Positions 34,634-44,025 of a stretch of 64,000 bases of DNA are shown here, piece by piece. Location: contig NZ_CP081183.1 in assembly GCF_019693215.1 (NCBI RefSeq), forward strand, positions 995,226 to 1,059,225. Direction: 5' to 3'. The DNA is from Salinarchaeum sp. IM2453 (GTDB taxonomy: Archaea > Halobacteriota > Halobacteria > Halobacteriales > Salinarchaeaceae). The translations under genes and the position numbers were made by a program. Positions within the stretch are counted from its first letter, which is position 1, and each line of letters starts with the position of its first letter. Under the pieces are notes generated by a model. That model worked only from the letters and a program-made list of their open reading frames with translations. It did not search any database and was not told the DNA's origin.

Positions 34634-36208
34634 GTGTATTCTGAGTCTTCCGAGCAGGTCGTCCAACTACTCCTTGACCATGGATATAATGCAGATCCGG
34701 ACGCGGTCAAGTATCTTTCTAACCTAGACAATCCTCAGGCTGCAACCCATGAAATAATTCAGAGTGTTCCGGATGATACGCTGATCCTCACTTCCAATAT
34801 AGTTAAACAAGCACTTGATGGTATTCCTGAGAATCAAACCTCATCTCCTCAGTCATTCAACACAGACCCCTCGGTTTCAAGTGCAGACCAACACCTTGAC
34901 AATTCTAAAAATCTCTCAGGTCAGTCAAAAGAATCTCCAGATGAAATGGAGGGGGTGAATTCATCAGCCGGATCATCTTCGCGCAATTCTGGTCGCTCGC
35001 TTGAACGCCAGACTGTTGACATCTGTGGCGATGTTACCGGTGAAAGTATCGGAACAGGCGAATACGATGACTTTGTTAAGCTCTTTCGGGACAGATATGA
35101 GAAGCTATCCAATCAGCTTCGTAGCCGTGTAAATCATCGGCCGACTGACTCAGTCGAGAAGATGAGTGGAGGATCTGATGCCGCACTCATCGGTATGGTA
35201 AATGATGTTCGTTCTACTAGCAATGGACACTGGCTTATCGAATTAGAAGATCCCCACGGTACATTTCCATGTCTCATCATGAAAGACCGAGATATTGCTG
35301 AGGTTGTAGATGAATTACTTCTTGATGAGGTAATCGCTGTTGAGGGAACATTATCTGATGACAGCGGTATACTATTCGCGGATTCAGTTCGCTTTCCTGA
35401 TATTCCGCGTACATACACTCCTTCTACGGCTGACAGACATGTTCAGGCTGCTCTGATCAGTGATGTCCATGTTGGTAGCGTTGACTTCGTAGAGGATGCT
35501 TGGCACCAATTTACCAGTTGGCTCCATAAGCCGGAAGCTGAGTCTATTGAATATCTTCTTATTGCTGGTGACATGGTCGAAGGTGTTGGTGTTTACCCTG
35601 GACAAGATGAGGAACTTGAAATCGTTGACATATATGAACAATACGAACAATTTTCAGAATATCTCAAAGAGGTGCCCGATGATATTGAGATCATTATGAT
35701 CCCCGGTAACCACGATGCTGTTAGGCTAGCTGAACCTCAGCCAGGATTTGATCAGGAATTACGGGATATTATGGCAGTTCATGATGCGCGTATTTCTGGT
35801 AATCCTTCGACAGTGACGATTGAGGGAGTATCTGTTTTGATGTACCATGGCGTCTCTCTTGATGAACTCATTGCTGAACTTCCTGATGATAAAGCTACTT
35901 ATGATGATCCACATCTTCCGATGCATCAGCTGCTCAAGAAACGTCATCTTGCACCGCAGTATGGGGGTCACATGCGGCTTGCTCCTGAGCCTGAGGATTA
36001 CCTAGTTATTGATGAAATCCCAGATATCTTCCACACGGGACATGTTCATAAGCGTGGGTTTGGCAAATATCATGGCGTATTAGCTATTAACTCTGGATGC
36101 TGGCAATCCCAGACAGAGTTCCAGAAAAGTGTCGACTTAGTCCCTGATGTCGCTGGAGTCCCTGTTGTTGATTTAGATACTCTTAATGTTACTGTACATA
36201 CGTTTTAG
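34634..36208 (+). CDS. DNA polymerase D small subunit (DP1)
   Basis: Exonuclease/proofreading subunit of the archaeal family D replicative polymerase. The 524-residue protein has a helical N-terminal region, a Ser-rich disordered linker (about 70-120), an OB fold (about 170-255) and a calcineurin-like phosphoesterase domain with LISDVHVGS, IAGDMVEGV, IPGNHDA, MYHGVS and HTGHVHKRG, all metal-binding motifs intact. The start is GTG at 34634 (no in-frame ATG near). It follows sec11 divergently, close to the origin. Confidence 0.95.
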   Translation: MYSESSEQVVQLLLDHGYNADPDAVKYLSNLDNPQAATHEIIQSVPDDTLILTSNIVKQALDGIPENQTSSPQSFNTDPSVSSADQHLDNSKNLSGQSKESPDEMEGVNSSAGSSSRNSGRSLERQTVDICGDVTGESIGTGEYDDFVKLFRDRYEKLSNQLRSRVNHRPTDSVEKMSGGSDAALIGMVNDVRSTSNGHWLIELEDPHGTFPCLIMKDRDIAEVVDELLLDEVIAVEGTLSDDSGILFADSVRFPDIPRTYTPSTADRHVQAALISDVHVGSVDFVEDAWHQFTSWLHKPEAESIEYLLIAGDMVEGVGVYPGQDEELEIVDIYEQYEQFSEYLKEVPDDIEIIMIPGNHDAVRLAEPQPGFDQELRDIMAVHDARISGNPSTVTIEGVSVLMYHGVSLDELIAELPDDKATYDDPHLPMHQLLKKRHLAPQYGGHMRLAPEPEDYLVIDEIPDIFHTGHVHKRGFGKYHGVLAINSGCWQSQTEFQKSVDLVPDVAGVPVVDLDTLNVTVHTF

Positions 36209-36243
36209 CATAATTTGAGCATCTACAGGCAGAGCAGGCAGAG

Positions 36244-36268
36244 TGCCTCGGGGTTAAGCCCCGAGGCA
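36244..36268. terminator. Perfect 10-base hairpin after the PolD small subunit gene
   Basis: TGCCTCGGGG, loop TTAAG, CCCCGAGGCA, located 36 bases after the stop codon. It shares its CCTCGGGGT core with remnants at 11591 and 29190, so it probably derives from an insertion element end, but the strong stem could stop transcription or stabilise the 3' end. Confidence 0.5.
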
Positions 36269-36410
36269 GTTCACTGAGCTCGGTAACAACCATTTTCTCC
36301 AACTAATTTTGTTTATTATCATAGGATACAGCTTCTTCCGTTCACTGATCGCACTCATGGTAGCTCATAAATAATAGACTGTGCACCTCAGTATTTACTT
36401 AATGGATATA

Positions 36411-36845
36411 TCACCGCCGTGATTTTCGGTATTTGATTGTTGGAGTTCCTTCAAAATCCGGTCCCCGGCCTGATCGACGAAATCCGACTTCTTCAGCTGC
36501 TTCAGCGATGTCCTCTCGTGGAAGGGGAACAAGTAGCTCAATATCCATATCCTCCTGTTCTGCGAATCGAATCGGTTCTCCAAGTAACTGTTTACACGCC
36601 TCTTTCGTCCCATCCAGTTGTGTGATATAGACCGTTTGATCTCTAGCATCAAAGCTTACAAATCCGAGTAGATCTGTGCTTCGCGCTTCTGTATCCGCGT
36701 GCGGATCCATGTCATTAATCCCTTCTTCTGGTTCGGCAACGCGAACTGTCCGATCATGAATTAGGTTTCGCATCACATCTGCCGGTGCGTCAGCAATATC
36801 AACCATTGCCTCTGCATCAGCTTCTACCGCATCCCGTATATTCAT
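36411..36845 (-). CDS. GNAT-like acetyltransferase family protein
   Basis: A 144-residue protein starting MNIRDAVEADAEAMVDIA, the N-terminal pattern of GNAT acetyltransferases, with LLGFVSFDARDQTVYITQL as the central strands and a C-terminal EEVGFRRSGRGPDF block. The acetyl-CoA loop (R/QxxGxG/A) is not clear, so the protein may have lost or altered catalysis. ATG at 36845. Substrate unknown. Confidence 0.7.
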   Translation of the reverse strand: MNIRDAVEADAEAMVDIADAPADVMRNLIHDRTVRVAEPEEGINDMDPHADTEARSTDLLGFVSFDARDQTVYITQLDGTKEACKQLLGEPIRFAEQEDMDIELLVPLPREDIAEAAEEVGFRRSGRGPDFEGTPTIKYRKSRR

Positions 36846-37030
36846 CCATTATATGATAAACATCCTCATGGATAATAAATCTGCGGCGCGATTGGGGAAA
36901 ACGAACGTCAAATTACAGGATTTCCCAGATCATATTCATTTCAACCGGAATCGTAAGGACAACGTTAACCCATACAAAAGACCAACGTTATGGAACAACG
37001 AACCATGCAACAATCTTCAAGGGTGATTAT

Positions 37031-38209
37031 ATGCGAGTTGTAGCGAAGTTTGGTGGAACAAGCCTTGGAAGTGGAGATCGTATCGAACGAGCCGCTGATA
37101 GTATCGCTAAAGCAGTTGAACAGGGGCACGAAATAGCGGTTGTCGCCTCAGCAATGGGTGATACTACGGATGATCTCCTAAGCGAAATTACATTTAACGC
37201 TGATGAATCTGACCAAGCAGAAATTGTCAGTATGGGTGAGCGCACCTCTGTCAGAATGCTCAAAGCTGCCTTAGCTTCTCGAGGTGTTAACGCTATGTTC
37301 ATTGAACCAGGTCATGAACTTTGGCCGGTGATCACTGATGAACGTGGTGAAGTTATTGTTGAGGAAACAAAGAAATGGGCATCAAAATTAGCAGACAAGA
37401 TGGACAATGTCGTGCCGGTCATTACTGGTTTTCTTGCCCAGACAAAAGACGGTAACATGACAACCCTGGGGCGCGGAGGATCTGATACAACGGCCGTAAT
37501 GCTCGGTAAGTACATGAATGCAGATGAAGTTGTTATTGTCACCGATGTTGAAGGAGTTATGACTGGTGATCCAACTGTTGTCGAAGGTGCTCGAAATGTG
37601 GGTGAGATTACGGTTGATGAACTCCGCAACCTATCTTTCCGGGGAGCTGAGGTCGTCGCGCCTAGTGCTTTGGCATACAAAGATGATCGAATGGATGTTC
37701 GTGTCACACACTATCAACACGGGGACTTACTTACTGGTGGAACCCGTATCGAAGGTGAATTTCGTAGTCTTGTCGATATGCGAGAAGATCCGCTTGCCTG
37801 CTTGACCATTGCTGGTCGTGCAATTCGAAATACGCCTGGTATCCTACAACGAGTTTCGACAGCACTAGGAGATCACGACATCAATGTCGATGCTGTTGCT
37901 TCGGGGATGGACTCAATTACATTCTACATCGATGAGTCATTAGCCGCTGAGGCAGAGGATGTCTTACATTCAACCATCGTTGATCTTGACCAATTATCCA
38001 GTGTAACTGTTGACAAGGACGTTGCGGTTATTCGTATCACTGGCGGTGAACTTCCTAATCGACCGGGTATCTTACAGGATGTCATTGCGCCTATTGCAGA
38101 TGCGCGCATTAATATTCATGATCTCATCACAAGTGCAACTTCAATTGCAATCTTCATTGATTGGGATGATCGGGAAGAAACTCTAGAAATTGTCCAAAGT
38201 CAGTTCTGA
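37031..38209 (+). CDS. lysC: Aspartate kinase
   Basis: Phosphorylates aspartate, the first step to threonine, methionine and lysine. N-terminal kinase domain with VAKFGGTSLGSG (KFGGTS signature), the GRGGSDTTAVMLG block and VTDVEGVMTGDP. Two C-terminal ACT domains follow (RNTPGILQRVSTAL, PNRPGILQDVIAPI), which usually confer feedback control. It has 392 residues. It converges with the phosphoesterase gene with no gap. It supplies the homoserine used by metX-metY elsewhere in the window. Confidence 0.96.
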   Translation: MRVVAKFGGTSLGSGDRIERAADSIAKAVEQGHEIAVVASAMGDTTDDLLSEITFNADESDQAEIVSMGERTSVRMLKAALASRGVNAMFIEPGHELWPVITDERGEVIVEETKKWASKLADKMDNVVPVITGFLAQTKDGNMTTLGRGGSDTTAVMLGKYMNADEVVIVTDVEGVMTGDPTVVEGARNVGEITVDELRNLSFRGAEVVAPSALAYKDDRMDVRVTHYQHGDLLTGGTRIEGEFRSLVDMREDPLACLTIAGRAIRNTPGILQRVSTALGDHDINVDAVASGMDSITFYIDESLAAEAEDVLHSTIVDLDQLSSVTVDKDVAVIRITGGELPNRPGILQDVIAPIADARINIHDLITSATSIAIFIDWDDREETLEIVQSQF

Positions 38210-38869
38210 TTACTCACCACGTCGAAGCCGACTTCCAATCCGTCTTGGTAACGATGCCTTTTCTACAGCGTCAACAACTGCCTCAATATCATACTTAACT
38301 CGACGAAGCTCAACGTCCCATGTCTTCAAATTGACCACAGCATACGCTGCCTTCGGATTCCCGTCTCGCGGTTGCCCTACACTCCCCGGATTTACCACAA
38401 CTCCGCTTGAATACGTTTCTGCGTGCTGTATATGCGTATGACCCATCACGAGCACTTCTTCGTCCGACAATAGCTTTTCACTAAAATTTTCAGGGTAAGT
38501 ATATCGATCTGGATCATCAGGATGCCCGTGTACAATCTTTACTCGGCCATCCACTGCGGTCCGAGTTTGTGGCAATGTCTGTAGCCACTCACGCTGTTCT
38601 TTAGATAGCTCACTCTGTGCATGTTCTACGCCTGCCCCTGCCATTCGATTGAATCGAAATCCAGTTTGTTGAGCAACTGCTCTGTCATGATTACCCTGTA
38701 CGGATGGAATCTGACTATCACGAACTCGCTCTACACACTCAGCAGGCCATGGATTGTACCCAACGATGTCCCCAGCGTTGACGAGCAATTCCACGTCTGG
38801 CATATCTGCCAACACGGCATCTAGTGCTGGCTTGTTGGAATGTATATCCGAAACCACTCCTACTCGCAT
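38210..38869 (-). CDS. MJ0936/YfcE-type metallophosphoesterase
   Basis: A 219-residue calcineurin-like phosphodiesterase or phosphatase. Metal-ligand motifs are GVVSDIHSNKPA, VNAGDIVGYN, VQGNHDRA, KIVHGHPD and VMGHTHIQH, followed by VVNPGSVGQPRDG. ATG at 38869. Close relatives cleave phosphodiesters of various kinds; the natural substrate is not known. Its stop directly abuts that of lysC. Confidence 0.9.
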   Translation of the reverse strand: MRVGVVSDIHSNKPALDAVLADMPDVELLVNAGDIVGYNPWPAECVERVRDSQIPSVQGNHDRAVAQQTGFRFNRMAGAGVEHAQSELSKEQREWLQTLPQTRTAVDGRVKIVHGHPDDPDRYTYPENFSEKLLSDEEVLVMGHTHIQHAETYSSGVVVNPGSVGQPRDGNPKAAYAVVNLKTWDVELRRVKYDIEAVVDAVEKASLPRRIGSRLRRGE

Positions 38870-38920
38870 ATCAACCGTATTATTCGCGAGATTATTAAGT
38901 AATGAGTGTCTATCTACAGT

Positions 38921-39013
38921 ATGATTGGTATGAGCCGTGATAAACTCATAGCGATTTTCTTTGCGGCGCTTATGTTTACGTCAATGATCGCAATGGCTGC
39001 TGTCTCATTTTGA
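38921..39013 (+). CDS. 27-30 residue single-helix membrane peptide
   Basis: ATG at 38921 (30 residues) or at 38930 (27 residues, MSRDKLIAIFFAALMFTSM..). One basic-inside hydrophobic helix, stop TGA at 39011. The layout resembles a signal-anchor without a following domain. It lies in the divergent side of the phosphoesterase gene and just before the convergent XPD-like gene. I regard it as a probable small gene. Confidence 0.45.
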   Translation: MIGMSRDKLIAIFFAALMFTSMIAMAAVSF

Positions 39014-39046
39014 GCAGTAGAATGAACACCGCAGCGAAATGATTCG

Positions 39047-40789
39047 CTACGATCCCCAAACATCACTCAGTGGCCCGTCTGACTGTTGTTTGGATGAACG
39101 GTCGTTTTGAGACCCTTGTCTTTGTTTCTGCATCTCTGTAGATTCAGATCCTACACTTGTGGCGGATTTACTTTTAATTGTCTCTGGAAGATTAGGTTTT
39201 TCTATCCGATCGATTGCTTCTTGAAACCACGGTGGAATATCTGCTTTTATTCGCTGGAATACTTCAAGAATTGACTTATCTGCGACATATGTTGCCCCAT
39301 AGTCATCCGGTGTTCGAACGATTCGGCCGCTTGCCTGAATGATCGTACGCAGTGTGTTCCGGAAATACCAAGCCCAACGGTCTTGCTCTAGCCGGTACTC
39401 GACTCGAGCATCATTCGTATTTGGATATGGAGACTTACAGAGCACTTGCCACCTAGCTAAGTCTCCTTCCAGATCAAGTGCTTCTTCCATTTTGACTGAC
39501 ATCAAGACGCCATTTCCAGATGACTGTTTCCATGTTTTGAGAATATCTTCTCTGTTGTCTCGGTTATGCACCCAAAGCCGATCTCCAACACCAAGCGTCT
39601 CCAACTCATCAATGAGTTGGTTTTGAATCGTGTACGCATGACAGTGCACAATTCCTTTCTGATCGGCATGCTTGGTCATAACTTTTCCAATTGTCTCAGC
39701 AATCTTTGGAAGGGTTTTCGAACGATGTTTTCTAGTCATCTTGCCGCACGTGACATCGTACAATGGGCGGTTTTCAACAGGGAATGTATGATCAATCTCG
39801 ACGAGTGCAACTTGCTCCGAATCCAGCCCAACACTCCGACAGAATGCTTCCTTATTCAGAATCGTTGCTGATAGGAGTGCAAAATGCTGTGCTCGTTCCC
39901 AAACAGTATGATTCAAATAACGAGCTGGCTCAAGTGGTTTGATTGTTACTGTTTTTTGATCTCCTTGGCTCGTCAACCACGTAGTCGTACTTTCTGCATT
40001 TTCAACGTCCTGAATAAACCACTGGAGTTCGGAGATACGTTCTTGTAGTCGATCGCGAACCTGGATGTCAGCTGCTGAAAGCTCTTGGCTTTTTGTTAGC
40101 TGTTTAAGCACTCGTTGGCTCTTATTGATCACCTGTGCTGCAAAGTTAACAGCACTATCTATACCTTCTATATCCGGAATCGATAAATCGTCCCAGACTG
40201 GAACTGTATCCTTATTCAGTTCAATTGTCGCGTACATCTCTGCCCATTCGCCTAATCCATGTGCTTCGTCAATTACACAGATATCTCGAGGGCCAAATAC
40301 ATCTGACCCAGCTGTTCGCATGAAATATGCAAGCGTCATTGCCGCGATTGAACCGGTCGCTGCCCCCGACCGATCCACATAGTACGGACACCGATGCTGA
40401 ACTGAACATTCATAACCTTGCTTTCGAACACAGGGAGCATGATTCACGGCAGTGTCACGCTCTTCTGGTAGAATGCACTGATAATTGTTCTTTCCTCGAA
40501 CAATCGAAAAATCATCAAGAAGCTGATCTTCTGCAACGTCATCTAACTGTGATACTTGTGGTGTTGTATAGTAGGCTCCTGTCAGTGTTGCTTTATCTTC
40601 TTGTCCCCTTGATCTCGCACAACCGCATATTGCCCGAGCTAATAATGATTTTCCACTTCCTGTTGGTGCTTGGACTAAGACTACTTTGTTTCCTGCTTCA
40701 AATGCATCCTGGATAGATCTCAGGGCTTGTTCCTGGTGACCTCTGTATGATGGTGCTGGAAATGCATCGAATATCTCCGATGGGTCCAC
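39047..40789 (-). CDS. XPD/Rad3-type (DinG-like) iron-sulfur DNA helicase
   Basis: Superfamily 2 helicase of the XPD group, 580 residues. Walker A is QAPTGSGKSL, the DEAH box VIDEAHGLG. Four cysteines between the two motifs (NYQC, APC, YEC, HRC; about residues 104-134) fit the iron-sulfur cluster of this family. The C-terminal motor has QASGRIVRTPDDYG (motif VI). The last 60 residues are polar and disordered. A role in repair or replication stress follows from the family; the partner is unknown. Confidence 0.92.
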   Translation of the reverse strand: MDPSEIFDAFPAPSYRGHQEQALRSIQDAFEAGNKVVLVQAPTGSGKSLLARAICGCARSRGQEDKATLTGAYYTTPQVSQLDDVAEDQLLDDFSIVRGKNNYQCILPEERDTAVNHAPCVRKQGYECSVQHRCPYYVDRSGAATGSIAAMTLAYFMRTAGSDVFGPRDICVIDEAHGLGEWAEMYATIELNKDTVPVWDDLSIPDIEGIDSAVNFAAQVINKSQRVLKQLTKSQELSAADIQVRDRLQERISELQWFIQDVENAESTTTWLTSQGDQKTVTIKPLEPARYLNHTVWERAQHFALLSATILNKEAFCRSVGLDSEQVALVEIDHTFPVENRPLYDVTCGKMTRKHRSKTLPKIAETIGKVMTKHADQKGIVHCHAYTIQNQLIDELETLGVGDRLWVHNRDNREDILKTWKQSSGNGVLMSVKMEEALDLEGDLARWQVLCKSPYPNTNDARVEYRLEQDRWAWYFRNTLRTIIQASGRIVRTPDDYGATYVADKSILEVFQRIKADIPPWFQEAIDRIEKPNLPETIKSKSATSVGSESTEMQKQRQGSQNDRSSKQQSDGPLSDVWGS

Positions 40790-40983
40790 GACAAATCAAT
40801 ATCCGCCCTGCCTAACAGGCATTGCGATTTCTTTCGTCGTAATTTTCTGCAGTTATTAGTAGTGCAACGAGACTCAATGGTAAACTACTTCATTCTACTC
40901 GCCGCCGTTGTCGACTCCTTGTGGCAGGGGTAGTTCACCAACCGTCGGAACCTAGAAGTGTTTCCCCCCCCGATTTCTATATA

Positions 40984-41892
40984 ATGATCGACGACCTGCT
41001 TGGTCGTTCCGAACTCAAGGAACGGATCAATGAACTCGAAACAAAGGTCTCTGAACTTCAGGATAAACGCGATCGGCTTGAAGAACAATTACAAAAAGCT
41101 GATAAACGTCGTAAAGAGGCTGTTCGAGAGCGACAAGAAGCAGCCGAACAGATCAACCGTATGGAAGACCGCATTGCTCAGTTACAAGGAGAGGTTGACC
41201 GACTTTCTGATGATTCTCAAGAATTATACTACCGAGGCCGCAAACACTTATCGAAATCAGAAACTGAAGCAATTCTTGACCGTTGGATGACTCTGACTAG
41301 CCAAGAGGAGTCCGTTGTAACTGCCGCAATCGTCAATACTGTACCAGATGAGCTTCGTCAAACGTTCGGTAAACGATCAGCTCTGTTATCGCGAGCAGCT
41401 CCTTGTATCGCTGTTGCTGATGAAGATAGTTTGCTAAGTGCCGCCTTTTCACCTCCTATTCAACCTGAACCGTTCGTTGAGTGGGATAATACTTTGTCAC
41501 TTGACCGCTCTTGGTTCCTTCCCACTGGAGAGTATACATTTGCACTCGTCCGCAGTGACCTCTTTGCCATGGCAGAATATCGTGGGGACGAACAACTCTC
41601 TGTGACCGGATTTACTTCTGATGTTATGGGTGACCATTCTAAAGGCGGTTTCTCCCAAGACCGGTTCGAGCGGCGACGTGAGGAACAACGGACTCAACAT
41701 CTCAATGAGTGTCAGCGAGAATTATCGAACCGCCAATTTGACCGACTAATTCTTGTTGGTGAACAATCTGTTCTGGGCGACCTCGATGTTGACCCAGATA
41801 CAACAACTGCAGTTGATGCGACTGGATCTCCTGAAGAGGCACTTAAGAGTGCCTATCATGACTTTTGGATGACAAACTTGTATCTTATATAA
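40984..41892 (+). CDS. Archaeal VLRF1/Vms1-like protein (eRF1 domain)
   Basis: About 302 residues. An N-terminal coiled coil (LKERINELETKVSELQDK onward, about 8-85) precedes an eRF1-like domain with GGFSQDRFERRREEQ, the counterpart of the catalytic loop of Vms1/ANKZF1 peptidyl-tRNA hydrolases that release nascent chains from stalled large ribosomal subunits. The frame opens at 40921, but the ATG at 40984 (MIDDLLGR) is the natural start. Ribosome rescue in haloarchaea is inferred from the family. Confidence 0.82.
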   Translation: MIDDLLGRSELKERINELETKVSELQDKRDRLEEQLQKADKRRKEAVRERQEAAEQINRMEDRIAQLQGEVDRLSDDSQELYYRGRKHLSKSETEAILDRWMTLTSQEESVVTAAIVNTVPDELRQTFGKRSALLSRAAPCIAVADEDSLLSAAFSPPIQPEPFVEWDNTLSLDRSWFLPTGEYTFALVRSDLFAMAEYRGDEQLSVTGFTSDVMGDHSKGGFSQDRFERRREEQRTQHLNECQRELSNRQFDRLILVGEQSVLGDLDVDPDTTTAVDATGSPEEALKSAYHDFWMTNLYLI

Positions 41893-42029
41893 TTGTACTC
41901 GCACAATAAATGTTAAAACACAAACATGTTATTCACTATTCGACGCGTAATTGCCAATGGAACGAGCTTGTTACGCGCTCTGAGCTGAATAACGAAATCG
42001 TATTACCAACAACTGATAAATGAACACAA

Positions 42030-42551
42030 ATGACCCGATATTCTGTTGTAGGATGCCGAAACTGTTCGATGCTCTGGATTATAGACGGTCAACCTGTAAC
42101 CAGTAAATGCCCTCGTTGTAGTACTCGGTACCAGACTGATCGTCTTCGTACTTTAGCAGAGGCTAACGATAAGACACAAGCAAAAGAGCTCCGCGCACAG
42201 TTACTCGCTGATGAACAAGATCAAGCTGACGGTTATGATCAACTTGATTCATATTCTGAGATGGATGATCAAATTGATGACGTTGGCGTCACTGACGAAG
42301 AATACCTCTCATCCTTCGGCGTTGACCCAGATGCTGCACAGGCAGCAGCTTCTGACTCATCGACAGCCACTAAAAGCAATCGTGAGATTGTACTTGATGC
42401 CATTGATACGCTTAACAGTCCTACCGAGACCGACATTATTGAATATGCCTCTGATAGAGGTGTGAGTCCAGACTACGTGAACAAAGCCCTGCCTAAACTA
42501 GTTGAGACAGGAGATGTCTCTAAACACCGAGGCACTTACCGCTTGATCTGA
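42030..42551 (+). CDS. DUF5817-like zinc-ribbon and winged-helix protein
   Basis: A 173-residue protein with an N-terminal zinc ribbon (GCRNCSMLW...CPRCSTRY, residues 9-33), an acidic middle (Asp-rich, 65-110) and a C-terminal winged-helix-like segment (SPTETDIIEYASDRGVSPDYVNKALPKL). From memory this matches haloarchaeal DUF5817. A DNA-binding or transcription-linked role is inference. ATG at 42030. Confidence 0.8.
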   Translation: MTRYSVVGCRNCSMLWIIDGQPVTSKCPRCSTRYQTDRLRTLAEANDKTQAKELRAQLLADEQDQADGYDQLDSYSEMDDQIDDVGVTDEEYLSSFGVDPDAAQAAASDSSTATKSNREIVLDAIDTLNSPTETDIIEYASDRGVSPDYVNKALPKLVETGDVSKHRGTYRLI

Positions 42552-42659
42552 CACAGCAGGGAGTCATACATCTAAATCATTTGACTACTGAGCCAACAAC
42601 TTCGGGTCGAAATTCGTTATCTCTGCCTTATTTGCTATGCATAAAAACTGAGTTTAGAC

Positions 42660-43871
42660 TTATCTCCCCAAATCCTCGTGTGCCCCGGATAAATGCCGTG
42701 ATGCAAGTGCAGCAAGTAACGAAAGCTCTCCAGCTAACGTTCCTGTAGCAATAACCTCTGCCAGTTCTCCGGCATTACTTCCTGGGGGATCACCTCCACC
42801 AGCTACGCCAATTATTTCTAGTGCCTCTTGCTGAGTTGGTAGACTTGTTCCGCCTCCTACCGTTCCGGCTTCAAGACTTGCGAGTGATACGCTCATATAT
42901 AACCCTTCAGATCGCGATTCAACCGTTGTAATTGTATTTGCTCCTTCTACAACTTGTGCTTCATCTTGCCCTGTCGCAAGAAACATTGCAGCAACCACAT
43001 TTGCAGCATGTGCGTTGAATCCCAGTGACCCAGCCTTTGCAGATCCAACTAAATTCTTTCGTGTATTTGCTTCCTCAATTGCGTCCGATGTCGTTCCAAG
43101 TTGTTCTTGCACTTGGTCTTCAGGAATAAGTACTTCTGCAATTACTGTTTTCCCTCGTCCTTCAATTGCGTTGATCGCTGCTGGTTTTTTGTCGCTACAG
43201 AGATTCCCGGAAATAGCGACAAGTCGTGCTGGTGTTTCTTCTTCAATAAGCTCGCTTGCCTTTCTGGTTGCAATTGTCGCCATGTTCATCCCCATCGCAT
43301 CCTTTGTATCATAAATAAATCGGGGGTAAATTGAATCGCCAACAACATATGGATCAATATCAAGCAGTTCACCGTGACTTGTTGTTGATTCAGCTGTCTC
43401 CTGTAGTTGATCCATATTTGTCTTGATCCAGTTGACGACTGTTTCTGCTTCTGCGACGCTTTCTACTTGAAATACTGGCGCCCTTGTCATCCCTGATTGC
43501 ATGACGCGCGTTGTCGCTCCGCCAGCCTTGTCAATCACAGAACACCCTCGGTTAACTGATGCAACAAGTGCTCCCTCTGTTGTTGCGAGCGGTAGATAGT
43601 ACTCTCCACTTGCATAATTCCCGCTTATCGAAACGGCTCCAGCCACACCAATCGGAATCTCCGTTCCTCCAATTGCATTCTCGATATTTGGCTCAATCTC
43701 TTCTTCAGAAAAGCCATACCTATCAATTGCGTTTACACTTGTGCCAGTTTGCTCTTTGATCACTTCCTGCCGGACTGCAATCGCCGTTTCACGATCTGTG
43801 TAATCCTCTAACTCGTGTAACCGGAGGTCCCCATTAAGCACTCGATCTCTGAGAGCCTCTGTGTCTTCCAT
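42660..43871 (-). CDS. hmgA: 3-hydroxy-3-methylglutaryl-CoA reductase (class I)
   Basis: Makes mevalonate for archaeal isoprenoid lipids using NADPH. Signatures are ENAIGGTEIPIGVAG, the substrate loop DAMGMNMATIAT, the lysine-containing GNLCSDKKPAAINAIEGRG and the C-terminal GGGTSLPTQQEAL and catalytic His in SRHLSGAHEDLGR. The frame extends to 44075, overlapping nadA, but ATG 43871 (MEDTEALRDRVLNG) is the family start, giving 403 residues. Divergent from nadA. Confidence 0.97.
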   Translation of the reverse strand: MEDTEALRDRVLNGDLRLHELEDYTDRETAIAVRQEVIKEQTGTSVNAIDRYGFSEEEIEPNIENAIGGTEIPIGVAGAVSISGNYASGEYYLPLATTEGALVASVNRGCSVIDKAGGATTRVMQSGMTRAPVFQVESVAEAETVVNWIKTNMDQLQETAESTTSHGELLDIDPYVVGDSIYPRFIYDTKDAMGMNMATIATRKASELIEEETPARLVAISGNLCSDKKPAAINAIEGRGKTVIAEVLIPEDQVQEQLGTTSDAIEEANTRKNLVGSAKAGSLGFNAHAANVVAAMFLATGQDEAQVVEGANTITTVESRSEGLYMSVSLASLEAGTVGGGTSLPTQQEALEIIGVAGGGDPPGSNAGELAEVIATGTLAGELSLLAALASRHLSGAHEDLGR

Positions 43872-44025
43872 GTTCAGGCCTTGACGAGAACACGCTTGAG
43901 ACTTCCTTTCCATCTTCATGTTCTCTGAATTGAAGAACAGGCAACATTTACATAATTTTTCCCCGAAGCATGTTTTTGAAGAGAAAATCTTTTCATAGTA
44001 CCGCTCTATGATAGCATAAGCCATA